Below are positions 62,055-64,000 of a stretch of 64,000 bases of DNA, piece after piece (positions within the stretch are counted from its first letter, which is position 1; the number at the start of each line of letters is the position of its first letter). The notes under the pieces were generated by a model that saw only the letters and a list, made by a program, of their open reading frames with translations, was not told the origin of the DNA and did not search any database. The position numbers and the translations under genes are program-made. This DNA comes from Antennarius striatus (lineage: Eukaryota > Chordata > Actinopteri > Lophiiformes > Antennariidae): contig NC_090785.1 of the NCBI RefSeq assembly GCF_040054535.1, forward strand, positions 4,893,501 through 4,957,500, read 5' to 3'.

Positions 62055-62148
62055 GGGTTGCACCTCATTGAACAAGTGCAACCCATATTATTGCCATTGA
62101 GAATATGATATGGGATTATTGTTATTGATGCCTAACATCAATAACAAT
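62055..62148. repeat. Two adjacent perfect short inverted repeats
   Basis: Arms GGGTTGCAC (62055-62063) and GTGCAACCC (62076-62084) form a 9-bp stem. ATTGTTATTGATG (62118-62130) and CATCAATAACAAT (62136-62148) form a 13-bp stem with a 5-base loop. They may be remains of a small palindromic element. Confidence 0.7.
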
Positions 62149-63523
62149 TTTTAAGATGTATTTTAGTGTTGTATGTGAAGCTGAAGTGAAGTGTGGTCAG
62201 CAGTGTGACAGTTGACAAAAGAATATGTACAGCAGTGGTTTGCTAAAGATGTTTCCGGATCCGAAAGACGCAAACCTGTATGTCATTTATTTCCTCCATC
62301 ATTCCATCCATGAGACACAAATGAGCAGAGGGGGTTTAATTTGTTCCACTTCAAATCCTTGGCATGAAAAAAAACCCCCTGCTAATATACAATGTGAGAT
62401 TATCGTGAAGCTTTCGCCCGATTGCTTGTTTATTATATTATGTGATAATACTACAAACTTTGATTTTGCAAAGTAACTGAAACTGTCAAGTTGCAGAAGT
62501 AAAAAGATGAGAACATGGACGGGTGGTGCTACACATGGTCAGCTCCGGCCCGGACTCTCATTACTAAAATCACAGTTTTTTTTCTTGAATGCCTGCTGTG
62601 TTACATGAATGTGCTACACATTAATATATGCTATACACTGTGCTATACCAGCTACCCTTGCTTATCACTGCTACTACTATATAACAGTGCTGCTGCAGCT
62701 GAATGTGAGACAGCCACTGGTGCATGTAAAGATATAAAGAAATCCAATCGTCATGAAAACATCTATTTGATTATAACCAAGGGATATGATTTATTACGTA
62801 AACGCAGTTGTAGTATGAAAACCTTGCTGAAGCATTTATACTGCTACATTCACAATGACAATAATTAAAAAAAGTCAGAGATAAGAGCATTTCGAACAAT
62901 CTTTTCAAGTTGCTGCCCTAGTGTGGTTCAGTAAAAAACAAAAACAACCAAAAAACATTTATCTCAAAAACTTTACTTTCCTGTTAATATCAATCCATTT
63001 TATATTTAATCGATCAGACTGACACTTAAAGAGGTCTAAAAAGGCCTAGCAATACTCCTGGTATAAGGTGTGCAGTGCAAGTACCCTACTTTGACCTTCG
63101 TAGCCATAGTAACGATAGCGCGTCACACACGTCACTCACGGACGCTACCAAAATGCTGCTTACGGGGTTTCCGGGTTGTTCCGGGTTGAACCTTTACTGC
63201 GAATGATAAATGGTTTTGAGGGGTTAAAAAAATATTTTCCTAATTCGAAACAGAGTTTTCTTTTTTTGACTAGTTCTCCTGTTAATATTACACCCGTTTC
63301 AATAAAAAAAAAATAAAAAATCGTAAATCTAGAAAAAGCCGTGAGTGAATGGTTCATGCCGAGCGGAGCAGCGGCGTTAGCAGAATCAAAATGGCGTCTG
63401 CTCACCGACTGGTCCGCTGTTTAATCCATCTGTAATTAGCCCGATAAACCAGACTCAGCAAACCGTGACTATTTCCTGGCGCTTTTGTTTTCCACAGATA
63501 CGGTCGGGGCATAATTTAGCGTT
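62149..63523. other. Intergenic region and rab28 5' region
   Basis: A 117-codon open frame at 62515-62868 has no supporting features. Near 63390 a YY1-like AAAATGGCG stands in a GC-richer stretch. TTTTCCACAG at 63487-63496 could be the acceptor of a 5' UTR exon of rab28. Confidence 0.35.
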
Positions 63524-63598
63524 ATGTCGGACTCGGAGGAGGACAGCCAGGACAAGCAGCTTAAAATTGTAGTGATTGGAGACGGTGCTTGTGGTAAG
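63524..63598 (+). CDS. rab28: Ras-related protein Rab-28, first coding exon
   Basis: Small GTPase of cilia and photoreceptor outer segments. The exon encodes [20 protein letters not shown] followed by GACGK, with the donor GTGAGA after the P-loop lysine. The acidic MSDSEE leader and QLKIVV match mammalian RAB28. The P-loop has cysteine where human has serine (GDGASGK). The rest of the gene lies beyond the window. Its position after nkx3-2 agrees with the ancestral order. Confidence 0.93.
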
Positions 63599-64000
63599 GT
63601 GAGACCATCACAGAAACACACATGAATCCATCCCGACGTTCGCATCCTGACGCGGAGCCGTCTTCCCTGTGTCCATGGCGACAGACGCTAACAGCGCCAC
63701 TTAGCTAACAACAATCACAACGTTTTACATACATGATTATAACGCAGGGATCAGTATTTGTTTTGTACACGTTTACAGAGGGAAAAAAAAATCCTATTAA
63801 CTTCAATTACAGCTCATTTTCGGTGTTTGCATTCAGCGTAGTATTTTTTAAAAAAAAAAATTTCATTTCGTCAACATGTCAGCGGAGAGATAATTTATAC
63901 ATGCTCTTTAAATTGTTAAATGATTTCAAGTGTGGTTGCAAACATTCAAACGTGATCCAGGGAAATAATAAAATGAAAAAGAAAAAGGCATTTTCAAACA
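63599..64000 (+). other. Start of rab28 intron 1
   Basis: Non-coding sequence after the first coding exon. No element recognised before the window ends. Confidence 0.8.

Noticed and set aside
62515-62868. 117-codon plus-strand frame
   Set aside because: Cysteine- and tyrosine-rich AT-biased text with no domain, splice site or promoter support.

Overview
The window is vertebrate nuclear DNA, almost certainly from a teleost fish. All genes are spliced, with short introns and GT/GC-AG boundaries. One gene is actinodin, a structural protein of fish fin rays that tetrapods lack. The repeats (Tc1-type transposon, Rex1-like LINE, L2-like LINE tail, tRNA-headed SINE with a GAAT tail) are typical of fish.

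Layout. 1-7168 (+): 3' part of stag3 (meiotic cohesin). 8804-15484 (+): mcm7 (replicative helicase), with four microRNA hairpins of the mir-17/93/19/25 families in one intron (14.2-14.8 kb). 17236-18699 (+): an actinodin. 19621-22899 (-): cops6 (COP9 signalosome), head to head with 23224-25094 (+), an fbxl12-like F-box/LRR gene. 25.26-26.10 kb: a decayed Tc1 element. 27810-31223 (+): aurkb. 31971-32052 (+): tRNA-Leu(AAG). 32568-43466 (+): bod1l1. 55280-56808 (+): nkx3-2. 63524-end (+): first coding exon of rab28. Two ancestral neighbourhoods are recognisable: stag3/mcm7/cops6 (human 7q22) and bod1l1/nkx3-2/rab28 (human 4p15). Here they are joined through actinodin, fbxl12 and aurkb.

Several neighbours are cell-division genes: cohesin, MCM helicase, aurora B and BOD1-like. 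Their promoters show matching logic: E2F sites at mcm7, and three CCAAT boxes exactly 33 bp apart followed by a CHR at aurkb.

The least expected item lies in the bod1l1-nkx3-2 gap at 46.0-47.55 kb on the minus strand. It is an unrecognised small gene of about 145 codons with three 37-residue repeats, a PP1-type KCVTF motif and an N-myristoylation-like start. Upstream it has two diverged tandem copies of a promoter plus first exon; one copy carries a perfect RFX X-box, the signature of cilium or sperm genes. About 1.5 kb further on is a 33-bp inverted pair of CTCF-type motifs. Other observations: two GC-AG introns, two consecutive stag3 exons whose acceptors are built from TG repeats, and candidate conserved non-coding elements around nkx3-2. 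All gene models come from reading exon phases by eye; no search or transcript data were available.
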